A stretch of DNA of 64,000 nucleotides from Clarkia xantiana subsp. parviflora (GCA_036873135.1 JAPTYO010000007.1:10894763-10958762); one strand, 5' to 3'; positions 23,328 to 35,424 are shown, numbered from the stretch's first letter. Translations and numbers: made by a program. Notes: generated by a model not told the origin, from the letters alone.

Positions 23328-23984
23328 ATGGGGAGAGTCATGAAAGAAAGCAGCAACAACAAGTCGGACAGCATCAAGTTCTTGTGCAGTTATGGAGGCA
23401 ACATCCTCCTACCCCGCCGCCACTCAGATTACAAACTCCGTTACGTCGGTGGATACACCAGAGTCTTCTCTGTCAATCGTTCCGTTTCCTATACAGATTT
23501 GATGGTGAAGCTCCTGGAATTCTGCGGATTCTCTGTTACCTTGAAGTGCCAATTGCCCGACGGAGATCTCGATACTCTGATTTCAGTCAAGTCCGACGAG
23601 GAATTGGCATCCATAATTGCAGAATACGACAAAGCTGCTGCGCGATTGAACCCGTCGTCGCCGATTCCCAAAATCAGAGCCGTGCTCGCACCTCTGACGA
23701 ACCTCAAGAAAGTTTCGCCGCCTCTGTCTGCATCATCGAGTGTAGACTACTCCTCCGTTTACGGATCGTCACTCTCCGATGATAGGCTGCGGAGGCAAGT
23801 GATAGGAAAACTAAGCAGTCACAAGAACAACGCGGTGGCGATTGGCTTCCCGGTCAGTTTACGAAATTCCGGCGGCATCAGTCCTATCTACTACGATCAC
23901 CGGCCTACTAGCGGTTTCTGCAGCGGTCCTTGCTGCAATTACTTGCCAAGGTTACAATATGGGATGAGACTTCCGACGCAGTGA
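23328..23984 (+). CDS. PB1 (octicosapeptide/Phox/Bem1p) domain protein, copy A
   Basis: Intronless frame of 218 residues. The PB1 domain spans about residues 16-103. It keeps the basic-face lysine in IKFLCSYGG (K17) and the acidic OPCA motif PDGDLDTLISVKSDEEL, so it should be able to form head-to-tail PB1 chains. The rest is a Ser-rich linker and a C-terminal tail with CSGPCCNYLPRLQYGMRLPTQ-type residues, unlike any enzyme. The protein is expected to be a cytosolic or nuclear scaffold; the precise partner is unknown. From memory the syntenic Arabidopsis gene is At3g48240. It is the left member of a tandem pair; copy B at 28786 differs at about 14 residues. Confidence 0.88.
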   Translation: MGRVMKESSNNKSDSIKFLCSYGGNILLPRRHSDYKLRYVGGYTRVFSVNRSVSYTDLMVKLLEFCGFSVTLKCQLPDGDLDTLISVKSDEELASIIAEYDKAAARLNPSSPIPKIRAVLAPLTNLKKVSPPLSASSSVDYSSVYGSSLSDDRLRRQVIGKLSSHKNNAVAIGFPVSLRNSGGISPIYYDHRPTSGFCSGPCCNYLPRLQYGMRLPTQ

Positions 23985-25154
23985 CGAAGAAATCTCCACA
24001 CTATAGTACATAAATAGATTATAATTAAAGTAGAAGTAGGATGAAATTAAAAACAGATACAGGATTGGATTTGAGATTGCTGAGGTTGTAGACATTTTTA
24101 TCCTTCGTTCATTCAATTCATTCAAGATTGGCGATAATGATTCGTTATGACTTTCTTGGGCGTCAATTCTTTCTTTGTTGCAATCATTAATCCATGGGGA
24201 AGGTTAAAAAAAACCATGGGAGGGTGTCGATGAAACATCAAGGTTTTTAGATCGCGATACGAACGAATCATAGGATCGGCCAAAGATAATTCGATCCGAG
24301 GATCTCTATCGGCTAGCATCGATGTAGGATTTAATCGTAAGATCGTTTAGAATAGCATCCTAACAATTGATAGCCCATTTATTTACACATATTCAATAAA
24401 GTGGCTCGATTTCTTTTTACACATATTTATGGGAAACTAAACCTATTTAGAGATAAGATTTCAAGATATTGATGAATGCTTGTACATGGTATAAATAATT
24501 ATTATTAGTATTAAGTTTGATTTAAGATTATTTAGTCATTTGTTTATGAATATTAAATTAATTATAACTTTGAACTTTGAAATGATTTAATGTTATTAGT
24601 ACTTGTTAAATTTAAATGTTTATCTAGGAATTTAGAAATTAATTTTAATGTTTATAATGCTTTTAAATACTATTATGGTGATTTGATACTATATTATGTT
24701 ATCTAATCATTAAAGAATAGTATATTATTCTATTGTGAAATAATTTGTAAAATTTTGTAGGATTATACGATTCTGATTCGATCCTACAAATGATATGATC
24801 TTACCCTCCACCGATTCAATTTAGGATCTTGATCGAAATATAATAAGGGTGTAATATTAGAATGAATGGTGGCTAAGAATAATATTGAATTATATATATA
24901 TATACATATAATGATAATTATTATAATCATCATGTCCAATAATCATAGCTATTGTAGGTATAAAATTCATTATACCAACCTCACAACACCATAATAATGT
25001 GTAATTAACCATTGTAACAAATGGTAAGAAAAACTATAATTATTTAATTGCACCGTCGCCGGCTCTAGTTGTAGGTCGGTCAAAATAGATACGATTGTTG
25101 TGGAGGATGTTGAAGGAATATCATTATCTTTTAATAACACCAACACTCATGTCA
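23985..25154. other. 3' flank of PB1 copy A with an insertion absent from copy B
   Basis: Sequence to about 24235 and from about 25065 aligns with the flank of copy B (29449-29670, 29700 on). The roughly 830 bp between have no counterpart there. They contain motifs such as GGATCGGCC and TTCGATCCTAC near both ends, suggesting a further decayed transposon, but I could not fix termini. No coding region. Confidence 0.5.
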
Positions 25155-25162
25155 CTATCCAC

Positions 25163-27092
25163 TAAGGTGGCAGTTGCTAACACGACACGAAGACACGATC
25201 TGTAACGGACTTGCTTTATTTCATATTTTGATCTATATGAAAATATGTACTGTGTCTGATAGATCTGTTATACGATTAGACACGTTTTTCGGCATGTCCG
25301 TGTAGATCTGATCTGTAGGTCCAACTATAGACACGTATCGACACGACTTATTTGAAACTTAATATTTATATTTATAAGGGTTAATAGGTCTTTTGGTCAA
25401 ACAAGTTTGACAACTTTTGGGTTTTGGTCATATATCTTTTTTTTTTTCCTAGTTTTGGTACTATATGTTTGAAAACTTTTGGTTTTTGGTCAATCCGTTA
25501 GTTGACCGTCAGTTTGACCGTTAAATAGTCATGTGACTTGCACATGCCTAGTCCCAAAATTTTATTTTGTTCATTTTAGTCCTCAAAATTATTGTCCTAA
25601 CTTTTTATTTTTACAATTTAGCCCCTAAACATTATCAACCGCACCCTAAGAGTAAATTGACCTAGCCATGGTCTGACCCATGGCTAGGTCGGACCATGAC
25701 TAGGGTCGCCGGACTTGGGTGACCCTAACCATGGTACGACCTAGCCATGGGTTGGGCCATGGTTAGGTCAATTTAGCATTTGGGTCCAATTGATCAAATT
25801 GGACCATTGGGCAAAATTGACCTAGCCATGGTCCGACCCATGGCAACGTCAGACCATGGCTAGGGTCGCCGGACTTGGGCGACCATACCCATGGCCCGAC
25901 CTAGCCATAGGCCGGACCATGGCTAAGTCAATTTAGTCCTAGGGTGCGGTTGATAATGTTTTGGGCAAAATTGCAAAAATAAAAAGTTAGGACAATAATT
26001 TTGCGGACTAAACTGAATAAAATAAAATTTTGGGACTAGGCATGTGCAAGTCACATGACTATTTAACGGTCAAACTGACGCTCAACTAACGGATTGACCA
26101 AAAACCAAAAGTTTTCAAACATACAGTACCAAAACTAGGAAAAAAAAATATATGACAAAAACCCAAAAGTTGTCAAACATGTTGGACCAAAAGACCTATT
26201 AAACCTATTTATAAAGATCAGTTTATAAAGCATGGCAACTATGATGCAGCGTGATGGGGATAGACGCGTAAAAATCGAAATAATAAAGAAACAGACGCAG
26301 AGTACGAGGAAATAACCGAAAATAACGACAAAGTCCAAATTAATAGAAAATTACAAAAAAAAAAAAAACATTAAAATAAGATTTTACGCCTCGAAACAAT
26401 GAAATTTGACTAAAAAGCAACGCAGCACACGGCATAGTTGTGGGTTTTAATCTAAACGCCGTTTCTGCCCGAAAAATACTATTCACGTGCCAAATTCCGA
26501 CAGTTGAAAGTCTAGTATTAGAAACCGCATAATTCTCGAAATTTCATAATTAATCGATTCCTCCCGCATCAAACTATTTATTCAGTACATTGATATATAT
26601 TTACAAAACTTATAATAGGTTTTAGTTGTATTCGTAATTGTCATTACTTAAGCGGCAAACCATGAAATTTTAATCTTAGTGCATAAAGTCTGCATAAAGT
26701 TATTAATTTGCCTCAGTGAAACTATAAGAAAAAATAGCATATTTTACTATTTCAGGAAACTGTTGATTATCGAGGAGTAAATTCGTGTTTTATTCACCAA
26801 AAAAGTTGAGTTTTTCATTTTCATAAAGTTTCGTGTCGACACGGGATCTATTTTGACACGGCATGGCGTATCAAAATAGATCCCGTGTCAACACGAGATC
26901 TGTTTTGATACGAAAATTTCGTGTCTCGTGTCCGTGTCCCGTGTAATACGGGATCTGCCTGTGTCAACTCCCGTGGTTGGAAAACTAGCAACACATTTAA
27001 GGTGATCTGCTTTGACACGAGAGATCTGTTGACACGCGTGTCCCTTGCGACACGACACGAATCAACATGACACGACGCGATTTTCGCCTCTA
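25163..27092. mobile_element. hAT-type non-autonomous element with nested inverted-repeat element
   Basis: An insertion of 1930 bp flanked by a perfect 8-bp duplication CTATCCAC (25155-25162, 27093-27100). The left end reads TAAGGTGGCAG; the right end on the opposite strand reads TAGAGGCGAAA, loosely matching a hAT TAGAGGTGGC terminus. Copy B of the PB1 duplication has a single uninterrupted ...GTCACTATCCACCCAGC near 29810, the empty site. The interior is rich in GACACG-type words (25180-25350, 26830-27085) and contains the element at 25378-26205. No transposase is readable. Confidence 0.8.
25378..26205. mobile_element. Mutator-like long inverted-repeat element
   Basis: 828 bp flanked by a perfect 9-bp duplication TATTTATAA (25369-25377, 26206-26214). 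Nearly the whole element is a palindrome: the left half from GGGTTAATAGGTCTTTTGG mirrors the right half ending CCAAAAGACCTATTAAACC, with arms of about 370 bp. The centre (25650-25930) repeats the words CCATGGCTAGGTC and CGACCTAGCCATG, forming further hairpins. It is non-coding and inserted inside the hAT element. Confidence 0.9.
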
Positions 27093-27100
27093 CTATCCAC

Positions 27101-27383
27101 CCAGCTTGGGAGGAATAAAATTATACAACTACTGTTTCGATTTGATTAAATTAATAATCATCATTATTATATAAGTATAAATATTTCTAACAGGACAACA
27201 AATTGAAGCAAATGAAGTAACAGTCGGAATCGATTTCGTTAAAACTCCATTTCAACTCATAAAAAAATCAAATTATACTTGCTCGAGTCAAACTTTTTAG
27301 TATGTCAAGTACGAACGTAATGATATTCGACTTGAATTACTCAAGAATCTAAACAAGCATTGAGTTCAAGTTAGTCAAGTTTA

Positions 27384-27433
<50 letters not shown>

Positions 27434-28785
27434 ATTTTACATAAATCAGCAGAGTTTAAGTTTAATCGAGTCGAACTTAATTTTTTATAATTATAAAAAA
27501 TGCTAACTTATTGTAATGTACTGAGCTAAATCGAACCCAGTTTAAATTATATCAAATTTAAATACGCGCCAAGTTCAAATTTTAAAATTAAAATTCAGTC
27601 GAGTTCAAATTTGATCGTAATAGCTAATATTCGAGACTTGTGAGAGGCACCCATAAATAAAATTGTGACATGACAAGGGTCACTCACTTCTTATTTTCTT
27701 AAATGGAGAAGTACAAATATAAAATGGTGACTCATGCTAAGTTGACCCGTGTTAAGTTTCAATTTTGCAAATCGACCGACGCAGCATCACAGAAGTAGAA
27801 TAAATCAGGAATCGAATTTTTTTTCGGCCACTAGGAATCAAATCTAAATAAATATAATTCTCTTTCGTTAAAAGAAGATAATAATACGTGGTGGTTAAGC
27901 ACGTGATTTTTATGTTAAAAATCAATTTTAAAGTTTGTGTTCAATTTTTTTATTCTAGATGCTAATTCCGTAAACTGTGTGGCTAAAAAATCGAACTACA
28001 AAAAATTGAGTTCACTTTTACAAAAAGTTTAAAATGGCAAAATTGTTCGAAAAGTCTGATAGGGTATAAAGTGGTGAAATCTAATAAAATTGGCGACATA
28101 TGGTACATACATATTCGAGTTTGGGTCTTGACTCGATGCATAGCGTTGCTGTTAGAGGGTTGTTTGAAAATTACGTTGTTTGGAAGCTATGAAAAAGTAA
28201 GTCATATAGTTTGACAAAATTGGAACACTATGTTTGAGGGTTGTTTGAAAATTACGTTGTTTGGAAACTATGGAAAAGTACGTCATATAGTTTTACAAAA
28301 TTGGAACACTATATAAGTTTAATGAGCTACTCCTACTATCACAGTTGATTCTAATTAGAAATTTCAGAAGACTTTTAGTGGGCATAAGTTCGCTTCCATA
28401 TTTGATCTCGAAAAAACTTCTCAAAAAATAGAGTAACGTATACATATATAATAAATAATACTAAACAAATTTATTATATTTATGGAGATTCGTTTTAGTT
28501 AGCTCGATGATGGGCCACACACAATGACACGAACGATAACTAAGTGGGCTCCACTGGCCCATCTTCTTTAATGTGTCAGAGAAAGAGCAAAACCGAATAT
28601 CCGAATAACTGAAGTAGCGCGTGAGCCCTACCCGTAAGTAGCTACCGCCCAACTTCCCTCTCCCTTCCTCATTCAGTTTACTCCTCCTATATATACACAT
28701 CCATAAGACTACCCTTGGTTTTTGCACCAAGATAGATAATCACTACTACTACTCTTAAAATCTAAACTTCCTTCGCAAGTTTCCG
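27101..28785. other. Junction of the PB1 tandem duplication and promoter of copy B
   Basis: 27101-28030 is the distal 3' flank of copy A; it aligns with 29815-30690 behind copy B and includes old repeats of the CGAGCTTGACTCGA type. A (TTA)n microsatellite fills 27388-27434. The duplication junction is near 28035. 28040-28785 aligns with 21880-22105 plus 22834-23327 in front of copy A. An 80-bp direct duplication with GAGGGTTGTTTGAAAATTAC occurs twice at about 28155-28320. A TATA-like element is near 28688. Confidence 0.65.
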
Positions 28786-29448
28786 ATGGGGATAGCCATG
28801 AAAGAAGGAAGCAACAACAAGTCGGACAGCATCAAGTTCTTGTGCAGTTATGGAGGCAAGATCCTCCTTCCCCGCCGCCACTCAGATTACAAACTCCGTT
28901 ACGTCGGTGGATACACCAGAGTCTTCTCCGTCAATCGTTCCGTTTCCTATACAGATTTGATGGTCAAGCTCCTGGAATTCTGCGGATTCTCTGTTACCTT
29001 GAAGTGCCAATTGCCTGACGGAGATCTCGATACTCTGATTTCAGTCAAGTCCGACGAGGAATTGGCAACCATAATTGCAGAATACGACAAATCTGCTGCG
29101 CGATTGAACCCGTCGTCGCCGATTCCGAAAATCAGAGCAGTACTCGCACCTCTGACGAACCTCAAGAAAGTTTCGCCGCCTCTCTCTGCATCATCAAGCG
29201 TAGACTATTCATCCTCCTCCGTTTACAGGTCGTCACTCTCCGATGATAGGCTGCGGAGGCAAGTGATCGGAAAACTAAGCAGTCACAAGAACAACGCGGT
29301 GGCGATTGGCTTCCCGGTCAATTTACAAAAATCCGGCGGCATCAGTCCTAGCTACTACGATCACCGACCTACAAGCAGTTTCTGCAGCGGTCCTTGCTGC
29401 AATTACTTGTCAAGGTTACAATATGGGATGAGACTTCCGACGCAGTGA
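28786..29448 (+). CDS. PB1 (octicosapeptide/Phox/Bem1p) domain protein, copy B
   Basis: Intronless frame of 220 residues, about 93% identical to copy A by eye. The PB1 lysine (K17) and OPCA motif are unchanged. It has two extra serines after VDY and substitutions clustered at the N-terminus (MGIAMKEG against MGRVMKES) and in the C-terminal tail. Both frames are open and the domain is more conserved than the tail, so both copies look functional. The duplication covers the promoter as well, and expression may be shared or divided. The role is that of a PB1 scaffold; the partner is unknown. Confidence 0.88.
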   Translation: MGIAMKEGSNNKSDSIKFLCSYGGKILLPRRHSDYKLRYVGGYTRVFSVNRSVSYTDLMVKLLEFCGFSVTLKCQLPDGDLDTLISVKSDEELATIIAEYDKSAARLNPSSPIPKIRAVLAPLTNLKKVSPPLSASSSVDYSSSSVYRSSLSDDRLRRQVIGKLSSHKNNAVAIGFPVNLQKSGGISPSYYDHRPTSSFCSGPCCNYLSRLQYGMRLPTQ

Positions 29449-30816
29449 CGAAGAAATCTCCAACACTATAGTACATAAATAGATTATGATTAAACTAGAA
29501 GTAGGATGAATTAAAAACAGATACAGGATTGGATTTGAGATTGTTGAGGAACATTTTCATCCTTCATTCCGTTCAATGCATATTATAATGATTCGCTATT
29601 AATCCATGGGTCTTGGGAGTGTTTTTAACCCAAAAAAAAAAAACCAGGGGAGGGTGTCGATGAAGATGAACCATTATTATTAATAATATTATTATTCCCT
29701 CCTGTTTTTTGGTTGTAGGTCGGTCAAAATAGATACGAATGTTGTTGTAGAGCTAGAGAAAGTTGAAAGAATCATCGTCATATTTTAATAAATCCAGCAT
29801 TCGTGTCACTATCCACCCAGCTTGGAGGAATAAAATTATATAACTGCTATTTCGATTTTTATTAAATTAATTTATTATTATTATTTTATAAGTAGAGATA
29901 TTTCTCAATAGGACAAAAAATTGAAGCAAATGTGGTGTAAGTGAGTTTACCAATTCGTAAACTATTCAGGATTGACTTTATCAAAAACTCATCTCTAATT
30001 CGGAACATATCAAATCAAGCCGAGCTTGAGTCGGAATTTTTTGTATGTCAAGTATGAACTCCATAATATTCGACTTGAATTACTTGCAAATCTAAACAAA
30101 CATTAAGTTCGGGTTAGTCAAGCTTGATAATTATCAATAATAATCATATTATGTCGAACTCTAAATCAAATAGAGTTAAAGTTTAGTTGAATCAAACTTC
30201 ATTTTTTTATAGTCACGAAAAAAATCTAATATATTGTAATGTATCAAACTAAGTCGAGCTAAGCTTAAATTATGTCGAACTTAAATACAAGCTAAGTTTA
30301 AATTAAACAAATTAAATTTAGTGAAATTCAAATTTGATCTTAATAACTAATGTTTGAGTCGAAACGAGCTTAACCGAGCCGTGCAAAGTTCCAATTTTGC
30401 AAGTTGACCGACACAGCATTGCACAAGTAGAAGAAATCAGGAATCTAATTTTTCTTTTGGCCACTAGGAATCTAATCTAATCTAAAGAGATATAATTTTC
30501 TTTCGTTAATAATAATAATAATAATAATACGTGGTTATTAAGCGCGTGATTCAATATTAAAAATTAATTTTAAAGTTTGTGTTCAAATTTTTATATTAGA
30601 TGCTAACTTCACGCACTACGCTGATAAGAAAATCGAACTACAAATAATTGAGTTCAGGGTTAGAAAAAGTTTAAAAATATAAAATCGCTAAAATTGAAAA
30701 ATAAAAATAATTTGAAAATTTTCATAGATATATAATATTTAATTTTTTATATATTTTAACCATTAACCTAAAAAATTGAAATATATATATATATATTTTA
30801 TATTATATTTATGTAC
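29449..30816. other. 3' flank of PB1 copy B
   Basis: Matches the flank of copy A in pieces to about 30690 and contains no insertion of the hAT element. An old degenerate repeat with GAGCTTGAGTCGG-like words occupies about 29990-30390. A short (AAT)n tract lies near 30510. No gene seen. Confidence 0.6.
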
Positions 30817-30824
30817 TCACGTGT

Positions 30825-31261
30825 TGTTTGACAGTGCATTCCCAAAGTGTTTTTGCACTTAAAAGCACTTTAGGCGAAAGCTGGAGCGTTTGGTAACACG
30901 CATTCAAAGTGTTTTTTTTCAAATCACTGCTTTCTGAAAGTCATTTTTTCAAAACAGCTGTGGTGCTTTCTAAAAGTCACTTTCTGGGGAAAAAAACACA
31001 CACACATACTTTTGTCGTGTTTTTGTATTTCAATTTCGCCCTTAAAAACATTTTATAAATCCCAAACTACCTTTAAATAAAAATTTAATTTTTATTTATT
31101 TATAAAACTTAACGATTAACATTACTTTTTCTTATAAATAAAATAAATTTATTTATAAATAAAATTTTAGATTAAAAACATACATTATTATTATTATATA
31201 CTATAATAATTATTGATATTTGTTATTACAATGTTGAATAATTTTTTATATAATATATATG

Positions 31262-31295
<34 letters not shown>

Positions 31296-32912
31296 TAAAA
31301 TAGTTTATACAATATATATGTATGTTAGTGTGTATAAAACAATATACATGCACTAACATTAAATTAGTTAATAAACAGATATTCGACAACACTCTACTAT
31401 GGGTGTAAATTAGGGCAGAGCATAAGTCCCGAAAAACCCGAATTCCCGAAGAACCCGTCCCGAGCCCGTCCCGAAAAGCCCGTCCCGTAGTTGTGCCCGA
31501 GCCCGTATGGGAGAGACTTTTACTCCCAACTAGGGCTCGAGCTAGGGCTAGGGATTTTTTAAAAAAATCCCGAAAGTCCCAAATGTCCCCAGTTAGTTAC
31601 CCTTGTTCAACATTTTACAACTTAAATAATATAACTATACTCAAACTAAATGAATATAAAATAAAATAAAACACCTATAGCCTAATAGCTAGTAAGTAGT
31701 AACTGTAAGTATTAGTATTACTAGCGTAGCCATAACCCACAACTAGAATGATAGTGTTAGTGTTGTAGAACTTGATCTACGTGTGTGAACTTGATGATTA
31801 TATTTGTGAACTTGATGTATGAGTTCGTAAACTTGATGAATGTATGAACTTGAATTATTTTGAGTTTGAAATAGATTTATTATAAAACTTATGTGTAAAC
31901 GGGTTGTCCCTATCCCGTCCCGAATTAGATAAGTCCCGACCAAGTAGAGAATTTTTCAGATGTTTAACTTAGGGATAGGGCTAGAGACAATGGTAAAAAA
32001 TCCCGAAAACTAGGGCTAGAGACGTTTTCTTGAAAAATCCCGCCTGTTTGTCCCGTGCTCACCCCTAGTGTAAACGAGCCGAGTCGAGTATCTGTTAAGA
32101 TCGACGCGACTCGATTATAAAGTATCGATCTCAAAATTGGTCGAGCTCAAATTTCTGGAACTCGACTCGCAACTTGATTATAAATTAATGATTTCGAAAT
32201 TGATCAATACCAAATTTATGAAACTCGACTCGCATCCAAACTCGACATAATCGAGCTTGACTAGTTAGCCAATTATACAACACAATATGTTAGCATTTTC
32301 CATGACCGCCTGACTCGACCCGGAAGCTCATTATACACCGCAATAAGATAATTGAGCTCGACCCGACAGTAACTCAGATAAATTATGCATATTATAAAAC
32401 TCGATTAGGCTCGCGAGTACTTCAAGCCAAGTATTATTAAGATTAAGGTCAACTTGACATACCAAACAACTCAACTCGAGCTTGTCTCGACTCGAAATTT
32501 TCCGAGTCGAATTCGAGTTTCGACCAAGTTGATTCTAAGACTCCGAAATTTTATGTTTATTAAACTTTATTTATTGCATTTAATTATAACAACTTTTTAT
32601 TTTAAATTACGTATATATTTGATAAATATACCGTATTGTACAAATATTTTTAAAAAATAATATATTTTGTGTTAATCGTAAAATAATATATATTACAATT
32701 TATTTACTATATAATTATACAATTAATAATTAAATATATAGTCGAAGTAAAATTTAAGCTAAATATGTTACCAAATTCATATTCAGAAAAAACACTTTCT
32801 AAAACAAGTTTAAAACGTCACTCTTCCAAACATGGATTGCATCATCTTAATTCACTCTTTCCTAATCTACTTTTAATAAAAACAATTTTTCAAAGTAAAA
32901 GCAGTGTCAAAC
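30825..32912. mobile_element. hAT-like element with nested MITEs
   Basis: Left end TGTTTGACAGTGCATTCC; right end on the opposite strand GTTTGACACTGCTTTTAC. They are flanked by TCACGTGT (30817-30824) and TCACATGT (32913-32920), an 8-bp duplication with one mismatch. About 2.1 kb in all, of which 657 bp is the nested element at 31411-32067. Sequence at 32076-32560 is of the old CGAGCCGAGTCGAG type repeat. No transposase frame is visible. Confidence 0.6.
31411..32067. mobile_element. hAT-type MITE nested in older repeat
   Basis: 657 bp with termini TAGGGCAGAGCATAAG and, on the opposite strand, CTAGGGGTGAGCACGGG. They are flanked by GTGTAAAT (31403-31410) and GTGTAAAC (32068-32075). Removing it restores GGGTGTAAACGAGCCGAG, the start of a widespread plant repeat type. 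The left part repeats CCCGTCCCGAGCCCGTCCCG words. Confidence 0.7.
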
Positions 32913-32920
32913 TCACATGT

Positions 32921-33793
32921 AGTATGTTTTTATACTATACATATTTTATATTTATGTAAGTTTATATATTTTGATTATTTATATAGTATGTATATTATAT
33001 TTATGTAGGTTTATATATTGTGATATATATATATATATATATATATATGTGTATATTGTTGGTCGTGGTAATTTTTTATATTTTATATTTATGTAGATTT
33101 ATATATTGTGACGGTTTATAATGTATATATTTATGTAGATTAATACTTTAATTATGTATTTTAATTATTTTTTAATTTATTTATATTGAGAGTTTCTTTA
33201 TTACATAGACATTAACTATGAGATAAAAATATTTTCTTAATTTGGGATACCTAATATTTTGTATCTAAATTTATAGAGTTGCGATTAAATTATGAAACAA
33301 TAACTGAGAAAAAACGCACATGTTCCACTCAGAGAATACTTGTTAGTTAAATTAAGAAATCGCTAGATGATAACTCTGTGGATCGCGTAATAGGAAAAAT
33401 CGACATAAAAATGTAGTTTTTACTATCAACCCAAAAATAATTGAAATATATATTTTATATGAAAATGAAAAATTCAAAATAATTTAGTGTTAAAAATTTA
33501 TTCATTTGAGTCACTAGTTAATTAATTAATTATATAATAAAGTAAAAAAAAAAAGTTAGAAAAACACGCAATAATAAACTTTGACTTACAAAAGAATGTA
33601 TAAAATATGATTCAGAAGCGGTGGCGTCCATGGAAGATATGAAGGTTTTTTTTTTCGCGTAACCCTCTAGCTCTAGTTATTAATTTGGTGGTTAAGTTTT
33701 AATAACCTTATTTTAAGGGAATTGAATATATATTATATCTATAAAGATATATTTAGATTTTTTTTTTAAATAATTATCTATTGTTGTATAATC
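32921..33793. other. AT-rich intergenic stretch
   Basis: No gene. A (TA)n run at about 33023-33048 and several TTTATGTAGGTTTATATATTGTGA-like imperfect repeats between 32950 and 33130 are the only structure. Confidence 0.6.
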
Positions 33794-33798
33794 ATCGG

Positions 33799-35424
33799 TG
33801 TTGGGTTATGATTATAGAGGACATGCCAGTGGGTAGTCGAGAGCATATAAGTCGGACTCCTGAAAGAGAGTCGACGACTAATCACACTCCGAATAAAGAA
33901 ACAAAGACAAATAGTCGACACCAAATGATGAGAAAATAGACGAATGAGATCCTTGAAGACGAGAAATTATTAGTTGGACCGAGTCCGCCACGTAGGATAT
34001 GGACTCGGCCAATAAAATATGGACAACACGTTAATGATATGGTAGAAGTAAAAATCATGATGTAGAGAATAAAAATAGTTTTATTAATTATTTTCTCTAA
34101 AAATTAATTACCATTAGTAACAAAAAAAAAACATTAGTTGCCATAAGAATTGTTTTTATTTATTATTAATAAATATACATAATAGGTAAATCTAATAATA
34201 AATATCATTAGTAAAAATAAAAAGAAAAAAAATTCATATACGAGCACAATTATTGTTAGTTTTGTGATTTTTTTTTCTAAATCCCTATTGAGCGTGGTGA
34301 ACCCTAGAAGACAATTAACACCTGCCATCTAGGGTTCACCACGTTCAATATGTTTTTTTTTTTTTTTTTTTATTTTAAAGAATCACAAAATTAGTCACAT
34401 TTGTATTATATTTGTACATTAAAAAATTATTTTTATTTATAGTTATTTTTTAAGAAAAAACATATTATGCATAATATATTTTAAACAACGATTTTATCCA
34501 TTATGCGTAACTAAGTGGGTTGAATAGGAGGGAAAGTGATTTTGAATATCTTAATCAAAATACTTTAATATACATTAATGTAATAAATCTTTTAGTAGTT
34601 AATGTTTAGAGAGAGAGAATAATATGATTTTGTATCATCTACATTATGATTTTTACTTCTATCATATTATTAATGTGTTGTCCATTTTTTATTGGCTGAG
34701 TCTGTATCCTACGTGGCAGACTCGGTCTAACTAATAATTTCTCCTTAAAGACGGACGACAAGTCCACTCAAAACTCTCCATATTAAGGTAAGAGTCGAGT
34801 CGGCAACCAAACAATATTGAAGAAACCTTCATTCTAAGGAAATGTCAACTGGCAACTTGCTTGCCGCCTCAGAGAAAACACTTCCTCATAAGGAAGGGGC
34901 ATGTGGCGACCTGCTTGTCATCTGTTAGCTGAAAAAACCTTCCTCCTAAGGAAAGGACAACTGGCGACCTGCTTTTGCCGCCATAAAGGAAACATTCCTC
35001 TTAAGGAATGGTGAGGTGGCGACCTGCTTCAACCGCCAGAAGAAACCTTCATAACTAAGGAAATATGAGGTGGCGACCCGCGTGTCACCTAGTTATATCG
35101 ACTCTGGACATAAACCCTCCCAAGAGGGTAGCCGCCATTTAAAGTCGGTACACTTCCCTTATAAATAGGAGAACATATTCATTATTTAAATAATCTACAT
35201 TCACATACTTTTATAGTATTCTCTCAAATTTCATCACCAACTTAAGCTTCGGAGTGGAATCAGGGGCTAATCCCCGCCCATTTTCGGGTCCTCACCTACC
35301 AAATTACTCTAAAGGAAACTAAGTGCCCCTCGAGGTCGAGACATACACCTAAAGGAGTTAGCTGGCGGCGAGACCTTGAAGTCCATTACCAGAAGTTTCA
35401 GGCCACGTCATTTTGACCCCAACA
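33799..35424 (-). mobile_element. Solo LTR, copy 2, interrupted by a Mutator-type MITE
   Basis: 1626 bp starting TGTTGGGTTATG and ending TGACCCCAACA, flanked by a perfect 5-bp duplication ATCGG (33794-33798, 35425-35429). It is the same family as 22106-22833 in opposite orientation. The MITE at 33961-34743 accounts for the extra length; without it the LTR is about 830 bp. Between 34840 and 35090 there are four to five imperfect units of the form GGCGACCTGCTT plus CCTTCCTCCTAAGGAAAGG. No internal region remains. Confidence 0.87.
33961..34743. mobile_element. Mutator-type MITE inside the solo LTR
   Basis: 783 bp with inverted ends of about 120 bp (GAGAAATTATTAGTTGGACC at left; the right end reversed reads GAGAAATTATTAGTTAGACC). 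The flanks are CTTGAAGAC (33952-33960) and CTTAAAGAC (34744-34752), a 9-bp duplication with one mismatch. An inner pair, GAGCGTGGTGAACCCTAGA at about 34290 and TCTAGGGTTCACCACGTTC at about 34330, makes a smaller hairpin. Confidence 0.85.

Noticed and set aside
27388..27434. CRISPR-like array of short repeats
   Set aside because: It is a (TTA)n microsatellite; no spaced repeats exist anywhere in the window and the genome is eukaryotic.
27885..27960. tRNA-derived SINE (TGGTTAAGCACGTGA and TTTGTGTTCAA as A and B boxes), also near 30530
   Set aside because: Box matches are weak, there is no A tail or target duplication, and both copies are explained by the PB1 segmental duplication.
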